DNA of 64,000 nt from Algoriphagus sp. A40 (GCF_002002735.1 NZ_MUNY01000042.1:292452-356451), one strand, 5' to 3'; shown: positions 18,068 through 28,537, counted from the stretch's first letter. Numbers and translations are program-made. Notes: generated by a model from the sequence alone, not told the origin.

Positions 18068-20988
18068 GATTTTTCAGCAATCACTTCCTTCACTTTTTTA
18101 AGGAGTTCATTGGCATCAATCGGCTTCGCCACAAATCCCTCAAACCCGCATTCGTCAATCCTTTCCATGATTTCGAGTTTTGCAGCTGCTGTCAAGGCGA
18201 TGATTGGTGTGTCGCAAAATTTCTTTATTTCTATAGTGGCTTCAAAACCGTCCATTTCAGGCATTTGGATATCCATCAGGATACAGTCGTACTTTCCTTT
18301 CCGGACTGCATCTACCGCTTCTTTTCCATTGATGACTCGCTCAAATGTGAATCCCCATTTCTTGATGATTTTTCCCAAAACGAGGGCGTTCACCTCATTA
18401 TCTTCCGCCATCAAAAAGTGAATGTTTTCAAAAGATTTTGAAGGACTTTCATTTCTTGGAGTTGGGATGGCTTCCTCCTGAGCTTTTTCAAACTCAAGGT
18501 CAAAAAAGAACCGACTGCCTTTCCCCACCTCTGATTCCATAGCGATTTTTCCGCCCATCAGATTCAATAGCTTCCTGGTAATAGAAAGCCCAAGGCCTGT
18601 TCCTCCATACTTTGAACTAAAAGTAGGTCTTACCTGATCAAAGTCGTTGAAGATTTTCGCATGATTTTCAGGAGCGATTCCTATCCCAGTGTCCTTTACT
18701 TCAAAACTGACGCGAACTTTACCTTTTGCTTGGCCAAGAAGCTCGATTTTCACATCGACGTTTCCTACGTGGGTAAATTTGAGCGCATTGGTAATCAGGT
18801 TGTTCAAAACTTGAGACAGTCTTGTTTTGTCTCCCCTCACCTGGATATCGAGGCCATCTGACAAATGAAGTTCCAGTTTGTTTTTGCTGTCTTTGGCATG
18901 AAAAGACAGGCCCTTCATCACCTGCTCCAGCAAATTTTTCAGGTTGAATGGATTATTTTCGATAGTCAACTTTCCGGCTTCGATTTTCTGGAAATCAAGC
19001 AGGTCATTGATCATGATGATCAGGTTGTCTACTGCAAAATTGATGGTGTTGAGAGCTGTCTTTTGGTTTTCCGTCGGGTCCTCATGGAAAAGGGAATAAA
19101 CCGATCCAGAAATAGCATTTAATGGAGTCCTCAATTCATGGCTGATCATAGACAGGAAGTCAGATTTGATCTGGTTGGCTTTTTCAGCTGCCAGTCTAGC
19201 CTCATCCAGCTTAGCCTCAAATTCCTTCTGTTTCGAAATATCTGTCAGATATCCATACCAAACCATGTCTCCATTTTCCAAAGCCTGTGGTCTGGCTGCT
19301 CCCAATACCCAGCGGTAATCTTGTGGTGATCCTCCGGATTTGACTCTGAACTGACATTGCCATGGTTCCATTTTACGGGCAGATGCCACGGAAGACATGA
19401 TTACCATGGGTAAATCCTGGGGATGAACTTTGGAAATTGCCGCCGAGATATCGGTGAATTGGTGAATTTCATCCTGGGAAAGCCCAAGAACTGAATTGAT
19501 TCCTTTGGAGAGGAAAGAGAAATTCATCTGACCCTCCGAATTCAGGACAAGCTGATACAATCCCCCAGGTACTTGCTCTGTGAGGTTGATCAAAAAATCA
19601 CTGCTAGCTTCTACTCTCTTTTCAAGATTTATTTTTTCGGAAATATTCCTGAAGGATAGTGTGATGTATTCTGTTTGATTAAAAACAGTTTTGCGTGAAG
19701 CCACCTCTAGGGTTAGCTGTTTTCCTTTATCATTAATCAATAGTGTGGAAAAACGCGAAACTGATCTGTCGCTTGCCGGTGAAGAGACCCATTCTTTCCA
19801 TGGGTTGGATTCCTCGAAAAAAACATTCAAATCCTCCAAGTGTGAGATATGATCTGTTTTTTCAAACCCGAAAAGCTCATTCACTTCTTTGTTTGCCAGA
19901 AAAACCTTGCCGCTCGGTTCCACGATCATCATCGCTTCAGGGCTTTCCATCCAAAGATGCTGATGCATTGCCAACTCATTTTGAATTGCAATTCTTTGGC
20001 TGTCATCCCAGATTACTCCCCAAATTTCAGTTTTGTTTGGATCAGGGAAAAAAGCTGAAAACCTAATCTTATGGGATTTTGATAGTTTAAGACTTCCCTC
20101 AAATTCAATTTGATTGGAACTTTGCTTCGCGGCTTCAGCTCTGATTTGGTCCAAAAACAAACTGCGAACGGTCTCGATTTTGAATTCTTTCCCAAGCAAA
20201 TCCGTGATAATTTTTTCGGTAGCAGGCTCGAGCACCAGGACTTGCTTTTCCAGATTCATTTTCCAGTTTCCTGAATAGGTTAAATCTGAAACACTTTCGC
20301 GTAAAGTCTGAAGTTTTTTATCGTTGCTCTGGCTTTTGACCCGCTTTGAAATATCTCGGGCAATCACAAAAAACGTCTCTGGATTGAATTGGACCGAGCA
20401 TTCCAAGTGACGGAAAAACCCGTCTTTCCCCAAAAATCTCAACTCACAAAAGGCAACTGTTTGGCTTTTGTGATGTGATTTCCAGATCTCCTGAATATTC
20501 TTTAGGTCCCCCTCGTGGATGAATGGGCAGAGATTGGTATTGAGAAGTTCTTCTGTTTCATATCCCAAAACCGGCAAAACTGTGGGATTTAGATAGGTCA
20601 GGTGATCGAATTTCCCAATGGCAATAAGATCTACCTGTGAAGAAAAAAATTGGTAGGCCTCCTTTTTACTCGGAAGCCCGTGTGTTTTCACTTCTTTTCC
20701 TTTGTAGAAAAGGAAATAATTAGCTCCACTATCTTGAGGCAATTCGAGTCTAAAGGAATAGTCTTTTTTATTGTGGGATAGAATAAGTTCTTCTTTAAAA
20801 ATATAGGCATTGATATCCAGTCCCAAACCAACCAAAGACCTGTCAGTCAAGGTCTCTCCTACCTGTTCCTCAAATGATTCGTTGGCATAAAAAATAGAAT
20901 AGGGATAGGTATCGTCAGCAAGAAAGACCATTTCTGATGATTCATAAATAATCTTTTTAAAGGTGCTGTTTATGCCTTTGTCCTGCAT
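18055..20988 (-). CDS. Hybrid sensor histidine kinase/response regulator with multiple PAS domains
   Basis: A 977-residue protein with no obvious membrane helix, so probably a cytosolic sensor. At least four PAS-like regions fill residues about 15-600; the last has a PAC-like end (WVLGAARPQALENGDMVWYG). A HisKA domain follows, with phospho-acceptor H617 in ISHELRTPLN. Then come a HATPase domain (NLITNALKF, DTGIGIAPE, GGTGLGLSI) and a C-terminal receiver with phospho-acceptor D906 in ILMDIQMPEMDGFEA and the conserved Lys in FVAKPID. No separate output regulator is adjacent, so the phosphorelay target is elsewhere. The leader upstream of the start is highly structured. Confidence 0.92.
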   Translation of the reverse strand: MQDKGINSTFKKIIYESSEMVFLADDTYPYSIFYANESFEEQVGETLTDRSLVGLGLDINAYIFKEELILSHNKKDYSFRLELPQDSGANYFLFYKGKEVKTHGLPSKKEAYQFFSSQVDLIAIGKFDHLTYLNPTVLPVLGYETEELLNTNLCPFIHEGDLKNIQEIWKSHHKSQTVAFCELRFLGKDGFFRHLECSVQFNPETFFVIARDISKRVKSQSNDKKLQTLRESVSDLTYSGNWKMNLEKQVLVLEPATEKIITDLLGKEFKIETVRSLFLDQIRAEAAKQSSNQIEFEGSLKLSKSHKIRFSAFFPDPNKTEIWGVIWDDSQRIAIQNELAMHQHLWMESPEAMMIVEPSGKVFLANKEVNELFGFEKTDHISHLEDLNVFFEESNPWKEWVSSPASDRSVSRFSTLLINDKGKQLTLEVASRKTVFNQTEYITLSFRNISEKINLEKRVEASSDFLINLTEQVPGGLYQLVLNSEGQMNFSFLSKGINSVLGLSQDEIHQFTDISAAISKVHPQDLPMVIMSSVASARKMEPWQCQFRVKSGGSPQDYRWVLGAARPQALENGDMVWYGYLTDISKQKEFEAKLDEARLAAEKANQIKSDFLSMISHELRTPLNAISGSVYSLFHEDPTENQKTALNTINFAVDNLIIMINDLLDFQKIEAGKLTIENNPFNLKNLLEQVMKGLSFHAKDSKNKLELHLSDGLDIQVRGDKTRLSQVLNNLITNALKFTHVGNVDVKIELLGQAKGKVRVSFEVKDTGIGIAPENHAKIFNDFDQVRPTFSSKYGGTGLGLSITRKLLNLMGGKIAMESEVGKGSRFFFDLEFEKAQEEAIPTPRNESPSKSFENIHFLMAEDNEVNALVLGKIIKKWGFTFERVINGKEAVDAVRKGKYDCILMDIQMPEMDGFEATIEIKKFCDTPIIALTAAAKLEIMERIDECGFEGFVAKPIDANELLKKVKEVIAEKSYKA

Positions 20989-20996
20989 TGAAATTC

Positions 20997-21065
20997 AATT
21001 GCTGTATGTCCCGAAAGGAGGTAAACCATAAATGGTTCCACTTACACGGTAAACATACAGCAATT
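20997..21065 (-). promoter_or_regulatory. Cloverleaf-like inverted-repeat element in the histidine kinase leader
   Basis: A perfect 13-bp inverted repeat (AATTGCTGTATGT at 20997-21009, ACATACAGCAATT at 21053-21065) encloses three smaller hairpins: CC-GAAA-GG at 21011-21018 (C-loop-G on the + strand), AACCA/TGGTT at 21024-21037, and TTAC-ACG-GTAA at 21042-21052. GGTAAAC also occurs twice inside. On the - strand it would sit 9-77 nt before the ATG at 20988. It could be a cis-regulatory RNA, a cruciform or operator, or a mobile repeat; I recognise no known riboswitch class. Confidence 0.5.
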
Positions 21066-21117
21066 TGCATTTCGTAGCAAGTTAAATTACTTATAAATAC
21101 AATTTTTTACAGAAAAA

Positions 21118-22335
21118 TCATATTCCAAACTCGACTTGGAAGGTTCCGAACCAGTAATTGTCATAGTCGTTCAATTCTGGGGCTGCATCCAACCAGCCGT
21201 AGCCAAAGTTTGCCTGGATTTTAATGCGGTGACCGTTGAGATATCGGGTAAAACCGAGAATGGCTTCTTCAGCTCTTTTTTCAAGATTTACAATTTCCTG
21301 GTCAGGATTAACGACTGCGTACCGGAAGGCAAGCTCGGATTTTCTGGACAACATCCTACTAACATGGAAGTTGGCGCCATTTCCAACCCAAACCGCCCGT
21401 TTGAGTCCTTCGGCATTTTCGGTGATTGGATCCAGGGAATTTCTACGGAAATACTCTGCCATCACTCCCCAACCGATGTACTTAAACATGGCATCGGCAA
21501 TAAAGACATTTTGATCCCTTTTCTCATACAGATATGTCCCTAACTGACCTCGAGTTCTTGCAGCATTTTCATTCCAGTTATAGGTTATCCCAATGGAAAG
21601 TTTAGGATTGGGTTCAAATTCCAGATCTCCCTCAGAGTAATCCCCGGAGTTTATGAATTTTCCAAAAGGCAGGTACTCAAACCTACCTGTATAACTCAGC
21701 CCGTAGTCTCCAGGAGATGGATTTCTGCCCTCACCAGTACTGACAGCTCCTTTAAGTTGGTATTGAGCCTTCCCTTTGGTTGGTAGAGTATAGTATCCAA
21801 AAAATCCAAAATCACGATCCAGGGTAAACACTCCATTTGCGATAGAACGATCAGCAAACTGGAGATTACCAGAACTAACCACTCGCTCACGGTTACCCGG
21901 CAATTTGGATTGGCCAAATCCAAAATAAAGATTCGGTTTGAAATAATAATAAATAATGGCATCACGGATTGGCTGGGCATATTCTCCTCCATCCAGATCG
22001 AGATCGGATTTTGAAAAGCCCAACTGGATGTAATATTGAATCCTCGGATTCAAAACGTAGCCGTCAAATCTTAACCTAAGCCTTCTGACACGGAAATCTG
22101 TTTGCTCAATGGATAAATCCTCCCCACTTTCAGTTCTGACACCAAAACGGTTTTGCATCCTGAACCTTAGGTTTAACTTAAATAAGGAATCTTTGGAAAT
22201 GCTTATGCCATTTTCCACGTTTAGAAGAGCCCTTTCGTCACTTTCAACTTGGGAAAAGGCAGGATTGGAAATCAAACCAATCATTATCATCGCCCATGAA
22301 ACAATGATTATGGACTTTGGTGATAAATTATTCAT
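21118..22335 (-). CDS. Phosphate-selective porin O/P-type outer membrane protein
   Basis: Outer-membrane porin of 405 residues with a signal peptide ending at PAFSQ. The features are those of the OprO/OprP family: an N-terminal FRMQNRFGVR strand, FRVRRLRLRFDGYVLNPRIQ, the KLPGNRERVVSSGNLQFADRS segment of the eyelet region, and a C-terminal barrel strand WFGTFQVEFGI. It would allow passage of anions or polyphosphate; specificity cannot be read from sequence. It is separated from the upstream aconitase gene by a terminator, so it is likely its own transcription unit. Confidence 0.85.
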   Translation of the reverse strand: MNNLSPKSIIIVSWAMIMIGLISNPAFSQVESDERALLNVENGISISKDSLFKLNLRFRMQNRFGVRTESGEDLSIEQTDFRVRRLRLRFDGYVLNPRIQYYIQLGFSKSDLDLDGGEYAQPIRDAIIYYYFKPNLYFGFGQSKLPGNRERVVSSGNLQFADRSIANGVFTLDRDFGFFGYYTLPTKGKAQYQLKGAVSTGEGRNPSPGDYGLSYTGRFEYLPFGKFINSGDYSEGDLEFEPNPKLSIGITYNWNENAARTRGQLGTYLYEKRDQNVFIADAMFKYIGWGVMAEYFRRNSLDPITENAEGLKRAVWVGNGANFHVSRMLSRKSELAFRYAVVNPDQEIVNLEKRAEEAILGFTRYLNGHRIKIQANFGYGWLDAAPELNDYDNYWFGTFQVEFGI

Positions 22336-22345
22336 GAATCAGATA

Positions 22346-22379
22346 GAAAAAAAGCCGTAACGAATGACGCTACGGCTTC
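22346..22379 (-). terminator. Terminator after aconitase
   Basis: AAGCCGTA (22352-22359) pairs with TACGGCTT (22371-22378). Read on the - strand, the stem is followed by seven T. It lies between the aconitase stop (22398) and the porin start (22335). Confidence 0.8.
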
Positions 22380-22397
22380 ACTTAATTACTCGTTTAA

Positions 22398-24659
22398 TTA
22401 TGCTTTTGCCTTGATCAAATTTAAAGCTGCACCTGCTTTGAACCATTCAATCTGGCCTTCATTGTAGGTATGATTGGCTGAAATGGTGTGGCTGCTGCCA
22501 TCTTTGTGGTTAAGCACAATTTGCAACGCAACACCCGGTGCAAATGTAGTCAAGCCCAAAATATCTATGGAATCATCTTCCTGAATCAGGTCATAATCTG
22601 CCGGATTAGCAAAAGTCAAAGCCAGCATCCCCTGTTTTTTCAGGTTGGTTTCGTGAATACGTGCGAATGACTTCACCAAGATGGCGCGAACACCAAGGAA
22701 TCTTGGTTCCATGGCAGCATGCTCTCTGGAAGAGCCTTCGCCGTAGTTTTCATCCCCTACGACTATCGAACCGATTCCGTGTTGCTTATAATTACGCTGA
22801 GTTGCAGGTACTTCCCCGTATTCACCGGTCAGCTGGTTTTTCACAGAGTTTGTTGCATCGTTGTAGGCATTGACTGCACCGATCAACATGTTGTTGGAAA
22901 TATTATCCAAGTGACCTCTGAATTTCAACCAAGGACCTGCCATGGAGATGTGGTCAGTGGTACATTTTCCTTTTGCTTTGATCAAAAGTTTTAATCCTTT
23001 CAGATCGACACCTTCCCATGCTGGAAAAGAAGCAAGCAATTGAAGTCGGTCAGACTTTGGATCGACAAGTACACTTACCTTGGATCCATCCTCTGCCGGA
23101 GCTTGATAGCCGGCATCCTCGACAGCAAAACCTTTGGTAGGAAGTTCCAATCCGGTTGGCTCGTCCAATTTCACAGCCTTACCCTCTGTGTTGGTCAGTG
23201 TATCAATCAAAGGATTGAAAGTCAAATCACCTGCAATGGCCAAAGCAGTTACGATTTCCGGAGAAGCTACAAATGCGTGAGTATTTGGATTACCGTCAGC
23301 ACGCTTCGCAAAGTTTCTATTGAAAGAAGTAATGATGGAATTTTTCTCTTGCTTTTCTGCACCGTGACGTGCCCACTGACCGATACATGGACCGCAAGCA
23401 TTAGCCAGGACAACTCCACCCATTTTTCCAAAAGTTTCCAAGAAACCGTCTCGCTCCACAGTGAAACGTACCTGCTCAGAACCCGGAGTGATGGTATACT
23501 CAGATTTTGCAATTAATTTTTTGTCCACAGCCTGCTGAGCCAATGAAGCTGCTCTTGAAATATCCTCATAAGAAGAGTTGGTACACGATCCGATCAATCC
23601 CACATCCAGTTTCGCTGGCCAACCGTTTTCTTTTACAGCAGCAGCAAACTTAGAAATTGGCCAAGCCAAATCCGGAGTAAATGGTCCGTTTACGTGAGGC
23701 TCAAGCTCAGAAAGATTGATTTCAATTACCTGGTCGAAATATGTCGCTGGGTTTGCATAAACTTCCGGATCACCTGTTAAGTGCTCAGCAATTGCATCAG
23801 CCATGGCGGCAACATCCGCGCGGCCGGTTCCTTGGAAGTATGCTGCTGACTTCTGATCGTAACCAAAAATGGAAGTAGTCGCTCCTATTTCAGCACCCAT
23901 GTTACAGATGGTGCCTTTTCCTGTGGCAGAAAGTGAACGTGCCCCTTCTCCAAAATATTCTACGATTGCACCGGTTCCGCCTTTTACAGTCAAAATACCG
24001 GCAACTTTCAAGATTACATCTTTTGCTGAAGTCCATCCGGACAACTTTCCGGTCAGCTTCACGCCGATCAGTTTGGGAAACTTAAGCTCCCAAGCCAATC
24101 CTGCCATCACATCACAGGCATCTGCTCCACCAACACCAATTGCGATCATGCCTAGACCTCCGGCATTTGGCGTGTGAGAGTCGGTACCGATCATCATTCC
24201 ACCTGGAAAAGCATAGTTTTCCAAAACTACCTGGTGAATGATACCCGCTCCCGGTTTCCAAAAACCGATTCCATATTTATTGGAAACAGAAGCCAAAAAG
24301 TCATACACTTCTCTGTTTTTATCCTTGGCTTTGCTCAGATCTTTTTCAGCACCAATTTCAGCTTGGATCAGGTGATCGCAATGAACGGTTGAAGGAACTG
24401 CAACCTTGTCACGGCCAGCCTGCATAAATTGAAGCAAGGCCATCTGTGCAGTTGCATCTTGCATCGCAACCCTGTCAGGCTGAAAGTCAACGTATGAAGC
24501 ACCTCTTTTATATGCCTGAGAGGCAGAGCCTTCGGTCAAATGAGCGTAAAGAATTTTTTCAGTCAAAGTAAGTGGCCGTCCAACAACCTTGCGGGCTGCT
24601 GCGATTCGCTCCGGAAACCGGGCGTACACCTCTTTGATCATCTCGATATCAAAAGCCAT
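22398..24659 (-). CDS. acnA: Aconitate hydratase
   Basis: TCA-cycle enzyme that interconverts citrate and isocitrate through a [4Fe-4S] cluster. The 753 residues match the length of the mitochondrial-type single-chain aconitases. The cluster Cys ligands are in [11 protein letters not shown] and [10 protein letters not shown]. The substrate-binding [14 protein letters not shown] and the swivel-domain [20 protein letters not shown] are intact. The start [12 protein letters not shown] is unambiguous. The symbol follows general usage; a mitochondrial-type name would also be acceptable. A 590-bp gap lies upstream. Confidence 0.95.
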   Translation of the reverse strand: MAFDIEMIKEVYARFPERIAAARKVVGRPLTLTEKILYAHLTEGSASQAYKRGASYVDFQPDRVAMQDATAQMALLQFMQAGRDKVAVPSTVHCDHLIQAEIGAEKDLSKAKDKNREVYDFLASVSNKYGIGFWKPGAGIIHQVVLENYAFPGGMMIGTDSHTPNAGGLGMIAIGVGGADACDVMAGLAWELKFPKLIGVKLTGKLSGWTSAKDVILKVAGILTVKGGTGAIVEYFGEGARSLSATGKGTICNMGAEIGATTSIFGYDQKSAAYFQGTGRADVAAMADAIAEHLTGDPEVYANPATYFDQVIEINLSELEPHVNGPFTPDLAWPISKFAAAVKENGWPAKLDVGLIGSCTNSSYEDISRAASLAQQAVDKKLIAKSEYTITPGSEQVRFTVERDGFLETFGKMGGVVLANACGPCIGQWARHGAEKQEKNSIITSFNRNFAKRADGNPNTHAFVASPEIVTALAIAGDLTFNPLIDTLTNTEGKAVKLDEPTGLELPTKGFAVEDAGYQAPAEDGSKVSVLVDPKSDRLQLLASFPAWEGVDLKGLKLLIKAKGKCTTDHISMAGPWLKFRGHLDNISNNMLIGAVNAYNDATNSVKNQLTGEYGEVPATQRNYKQHGIGSIVVGDENYGEGSSREHAAMEPRFLGVRAILVKSFARIHETNLKKQGMLALTFANPADYDLIQEDDSIDILGLTTFAPGVALQIVLNHKDGSSHTISANHTYNEGQIEWFKAGAALNLIKAKA

Positions 24660-25249
24660 TGTTTTGGATATTTAGGTGGATAAAAGGTTCGATTTTTCGA
24701 ACGCGAATATAGGGAAAAGCCCTCAGAAAAGGTAACTGAAAGTGAACTGTATTAAAGGCATAGCCCCAGTATTTACGCAACAGGTCGATAGTTCTTACTC
24801 TGAAAAAAATGAAAATAGGAAGTACTCAGCCAAATCAACCACTGAAAAAGAAAATCCGTGAAAAATGGCGAATTTTTCTGACCCAAGCTCCTTAAAACTA
24901 AATTAATGGAATGGGCCGAAAAGGCTGCAAAAGGTTGCTTTATTGATTTCTAAATGTAAAGGACTAAAATTGGGTTTTCTGTTTTTACCGAGCAGGCCTC
25001 TATGAATGAACCTTTTCAATGTTAAATGAAGCCATGAATCCCGAAGAATTTTTTTTGCAAATCCTCAATCAAAATCAAAAAAAGTGAAAAAATAGCCCAA
25101 CATGAACCCAAATAGTTAAATCAGAGATTCTATCTGAAATTCAGAGAGTGATTTTCTCAAAGCTTTTCTAGTTTAAAATAATCATTTATTATTGGTATCC
25201 TTTTTCTGGTACCTTATTCGGGAAGTCGCCCGAAAAACCCAAATATTCC
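24660..25249. other. 590-bp intergenic region between divergent aconitase and histidine kinase genes
   Basis: The longest gene-free stretch here. It holds a perfect 6-bp dyad with a TTTT loop at 24687-24702 (GTTCGA/TCGAAC) in the aconitase leader. Next to it, on the - strand, is a near-consensus -7 box (TATATTCG, 24705-24712). A second dyad TTCGGG/CCCGAA at 25217-25234 lies in the histidine kinase leader. The centre is AT-rich with no ORF above about 27 codons, and I see no RNA gene in it. Confidence 0.5.
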
Positions 25250-27049
25250 ATGGAATTTGTGTTCAATCCATATGCCTTGACCTTGATCTTGTCAAGTTTG
25301 CTTGTGGGTGGCCTTTCAGTATACATTGGATTGAAATTAGAAGACTCGGTTCGATGGATCGTCTTTACGATGTTGTCTTTTTCGGTTTGGGGCTTTTTTT
25401 ATGGAATCGAACTCACGGTCCAAACTGTCGAGGACATGCTCATCTGGAGCAAAGTCCAATATACCGGTCTTGTGTTAGCACCTGCTTGTTGGATGGTTTT
25501 TGCACTAAAATATACCGGGTACGACGTGGCCTCCAAGCGATGGATTTACCCCGCTATTTTCTTCCTTCCCATACTTACATACCTCATCGTCCTCACCAAT
25601 CATTGGCATCACCTTCACTATAAAAGCAATTGGCTGATCACCGATGGACCTTTCCCGATTTTGGGGATTGAAAAGGGAATCTGGTATCCGGTGCAAGTCG
25701 CGTATTCTTACGTGTTTTATTTTCTTGGTACTGCCGTCCTGTGGAAAAGATTCCAATATGCCAATATTCACTTCAAGAGGCAGACCAGACTTTTGATCGC
25801 CGGTGGTCTTTTTCCGCTGATAATCAATGTATTTTATCAGTTTTCCTGGTGGAAGCCTTTCGAAGGATTGGACATGACTCCCTATGCCTTTTTGCTGACT
25901 TATTTGCTGATTTCGGTGGCAATCCTGAGATACAATCTTCTGAATCTAAAACCGGTGGCTCGGGATAAAATCCTTGAAATAATGACAAGAGGGGTAATCA
26001 TTTTTGATCACAGAAACAAGATTGTAGACTTCAATACCGCTGCAAAAAAACTCTGGAATCGACAGGAAACTCTTAAAATCGGAATGTCCGCCAGCCTCCT
26101 TTTTGAATCTGAACCTGAAATCATAGAGCTGCTAAATTCGCAACAGCATCAATCCATCGAGTACCATTTAAAAGAGGAAGAGCGAGCGAAAAATCTAAAA
26201 ATAGAAGCAGTACCGATCTCGGACAACAAAGCCCTTGCTTCTGGTATTTTACTCCTGTTTGACAACATCACCGAACAGATCAAAACCAATGAACAGCTAA
26301 AAAAACAAGCGTTGGAATTGCGTCAGTTAAATGATCTCAAGGACAAATTTTTCAGTATCATTTCGCATGATCTCAAGGGTCCGGTATTTGGTGTAAAGGA
26401 ACTGATCCACCTGACCCAAAACGGCATAGTAACCGAGGATGAGTTTTTGGAAATGCTTCCTGAAATCTCCAAAAACATGGAACATGTGGCCATTCTATTG
26501 GAAAACCTACTTGCTTGGACTAGTTCTCAGCTACGGGGAGAATACATTGAACCACAAACATTGGATCTGAACAAAATAATCCTGAGTCAAAAAAGTCTCC
26601 TTGACCGGATTGCCAGGGAAAAATCCATCCTTCTGGAACTTCAGGGATTCGAAAACACCTGGATTTTCGCAGATAAAAATATGCTGGAGCTAATCATCAG
26701 AAACCTGATATCCAACGCCATCAAATTCTCGAATCCGGGCACCAAGGTTTTGGTGACCTGCGAGGAACAAAACGGGAAACAAAAGCTTTGTGTCAGGGAT
26801 TTTGGCGTAGGCATTTCGGAAGAAAACCTAATTAAGCTGAACGAGGGAATTTCCTTTACCACAAGAGGTCAATCCAATGAAAGTGGAACCGGTCTGGGCT
26901 TGCTTTTGGTAAGGGAGTATGTTCAAAAAAATGGTGGCACGCTGACCGTCAACTCTACTTTGGGAGAAGGGACCAAATTCTGTGCAACTTTCCCAATTGC
27001 CGAAAAACCTGTCCAATTACTTAATCCAGAGCTAAAAGAAATTTCATAG
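25250..27049 (+). CDS. Membrane sensor histidine kinase with N-terminal 7TM domain
   Basis: A 599-residue sensor. Residues about 1-225 form seven hydrophobic helices of the histidine-kinase N-terminal 7TM type (starting NPYALTLILSSLLVGGLSVY). A PAS-like domain follows (about 240-345, GVIIFDHRNKIVDFNTAAKK), then HisKA with H373 in IISHDLKGPVFG, and a HATPase domain (NLISNAIKF, DFGVGISEE, GTGLGLLLV). There is no receiver domain and no response-regulator gene beside it, so the partner is elsewhere. Its 3' end overlaps the convergent acyl-CoA reductase gene by 29 nt. Confidence 0.9.
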   Translation: MEFVFNPYALTLILSSLLVGGLSVYIGLKLEDSVRWIVFTMLSFSVWGFFYGIELTVQTVEDMLIWSKVQYTGLVLAPACWMVFALKYTGYDVASKRWIYPAIFFLPILTYLIVLTNHWHHLHYKSNWLITDGPFPILGIEKGIWYPVQVAYSYVFYFLGTAVLWKRFQYANIHFKRQTRLLIAGGLFPLIINVFYQFSWWKPFEGLDMTPYAFLLTYLLISVAILRYNLLNLKPVARDKILEIMTRGVIIFDHRNKIVDFNTAAKKLWNRQETLKIGMSASLLFESEPEIIELLNSQQHQSIEYHLKEEERAKNLKIEAVPISDNKALASGILLLFDNITEQIKTNEQLKKQALELRQLNDLKDKFFSIISHDLKGPVFGVKELIHLTQNGIVTEDEFLEMLPEISKNMEHVAILLENLLAWTSSQLRGEYIEPQTLDLNKIILSQKSLLDRIAREKSILLELQGFENTWIFADKNMLELIIRNLISNAIKFSNPGTKVLVTCEEQNGKQKLCVRDFGVGISEENLIKLNEGISFTTRGQSNESGTGLGLLLVREYVQKNGGTLTVNSTLGEGTKFCATFPIAEKPVQLLNPELKEIS

Positions 27050-28049
27050 TATCAACCCTGTCGGCATAGTCCCAAGGCTTGGGATATTGTGCTTCACCAA
27101 ACTTGATGGCATCAGGGTATTTTTCAGGATCTCCCACCACACATTGGATCTTGGATTCGTTGGCTTGAAATAATTTAGAAAGCTCAGCCTCGCTACTATA
27201 GACTTCATAAAAAAGCACTCCAATCGGGGAAACTAGGTCTTTGCTTTCTTTCATTAGCAAAAACCCATTGTCGAGATGAGGTTCCCTGTTTACCAAATAG
27301 ATGGATTTATTGTATTCGTAATTGTTCAGGTATTTATGGTTGTTTGCCACCCAATTATACTTCTCCATGACATCCAAAAAATGCTGCAGCTGATTTACAT
27401 TTTTCACGAAAATCTTAGAAACATTTCTACAGCCCAAACCGAAGTACAAGAAAATGTCCAATCCGAGTTTATCCAATTCATTATCACTTTCCTCTCCAGT
27501 CAAAATCGCAATGGAGGTGCGGTTTGCCCGGATAATGCTTGGATACTTTCCAAAGTAATAGTTGAAATAACGGGCTGAATTATCGCTTCCAGTGGCGATA
27601 TAGGCATCCATGCCCTTCAGCATTTCTTCGATAAGAATGAACTTTTCAAATTCTGGAGCTACTTCAACAAGCCGGTCAATCAGCCATTTTGAAAAAAAGG
27701 AATCTGAAGAGCTCAATTTCACGACTGCAATATTTCCGGAAATAAGCACGCACATCAAATCGTGAAATCCCACACCTGGAATATTTCCTGCCATCAAAAT
27801 CCCTACTTTTTTGGGGGATGTACTTTCAGGTATTGAATATTCTGAAAGCCATTTCTCAATATTTTCTTTTTCCAAAAGCAACGAAAGTCCGGAAAGCGCT
27901 GATTCCATTGAAACTTCAGTAAACCAGCTGTTTTGATTATTGGCTCTTCGAAACAGACTCTCTTTTTCCTCTATATCGAGATTTATGATCAAAAGGCCCA
28001 GTTTCGAAAATCCATTAATTCTTTCTTTGGACGAAATACATGCTGTCAT
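27021..28049 (-). CDS. LuxC-family acyl-CoA reductase
   Basis: A 342-residue member of the LuxC-type acyl-CoA reductase group, related to aldehyde dehydrogenases, which reduces fatty acyl-CoA or acyl-enzyme to aldehyde with NADPH. Matches include KVGILMAGNIPGVGFHDLMCVLISG and FLYFGLGCRNVSKIF, where the Cys is the expected nucleophile. It is shorter than LuxC itself (about 480 residues). No luciferase (luxAB), luxD or luxE is near, so luminescence is not implied. A perfect TAACTTTG -7 box at 28054-28061 lies almost at the ATG, which could mean a leaderless transcript. The gene diverges from the ferredoxin gene. Confidence 0.8.
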   Translation of the reverse strand: MTACISSKERINGFSKLGLLIINLDIEEKESLFRRANNQNSWFTEVSMESALSGLSLLLEKENIEKWLSEYSIPESTSPKKVGILMAGNIPGVGFHDLMCVLISGNIAVVKLSSSDSFFSKWLIDRLVEVAPEFEKFILIEEMLKGMDAYIATGSDNSARYFNYYFGKYPSIIRANRTSIAILTGEESDNELDKLGLDIFLYFGLGCRNVSKIFVKNVNQLQHFLDVMEKYNWVANNHKYLNNYEYNKSIYLVNREPHLDNGFLLMKESKDLVSPIGVLFYEVYSSEAELSKLFQANESKIQCVVGDPEKYPDAIKFGEAQYPKPWDYADRVDTMKFLLALD

Positions 28050-28115
28050 TGGGCAAAGTTATCAAAAGGGAATAAGCTTGGAGTAAAATTAAATTAATTA
28101 GTATGACAACTTTTT

Positions 28116-28147
28116 ATTGCCTTGGAAGTAATGAGATTGTACTTTTG
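28116..28147 (+). promoter_or_regulatory. Bacteroidetes-type promoter for the ferredoxin gene
   Basis: ATTG (28116-28119) and a perfect TAnnTTTG box, TACTTTTG (28140-28147), are spaced by 20 nt. The expected transcript start is near 28153, about 15 nt before the ATG. Confidence 0.6.
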
Positions 28148-28164
28148 AGCATCAAATTGATTGA

Positions 28165-28514
<350 letters not shown>

Positions 28515-28515
<1 letters not shown>

Positions 28516-28537
28516 AGGGGCGAAGGCCTCTTTTTTC
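28515..28537 (+). terminator. Terminator after the ferredoxin gene
   Basis: AGGGGC and GCCTCT form a short stem with one G-T pair around GAAG, followed by a run of T. It directly follows the stop at 28515. Confidence 0.65.

Noticed and set aside
24809..24895. 27-codon ORF in the 590-bp gap
   Set aside because: Too short, no family match and no promoter; not supportable as a gene.
27021..28049. Bioluminescence operon
   Set aside because: Only a LuxC-type reductase is present; luciferase subunits and luxD/luxE are absent.
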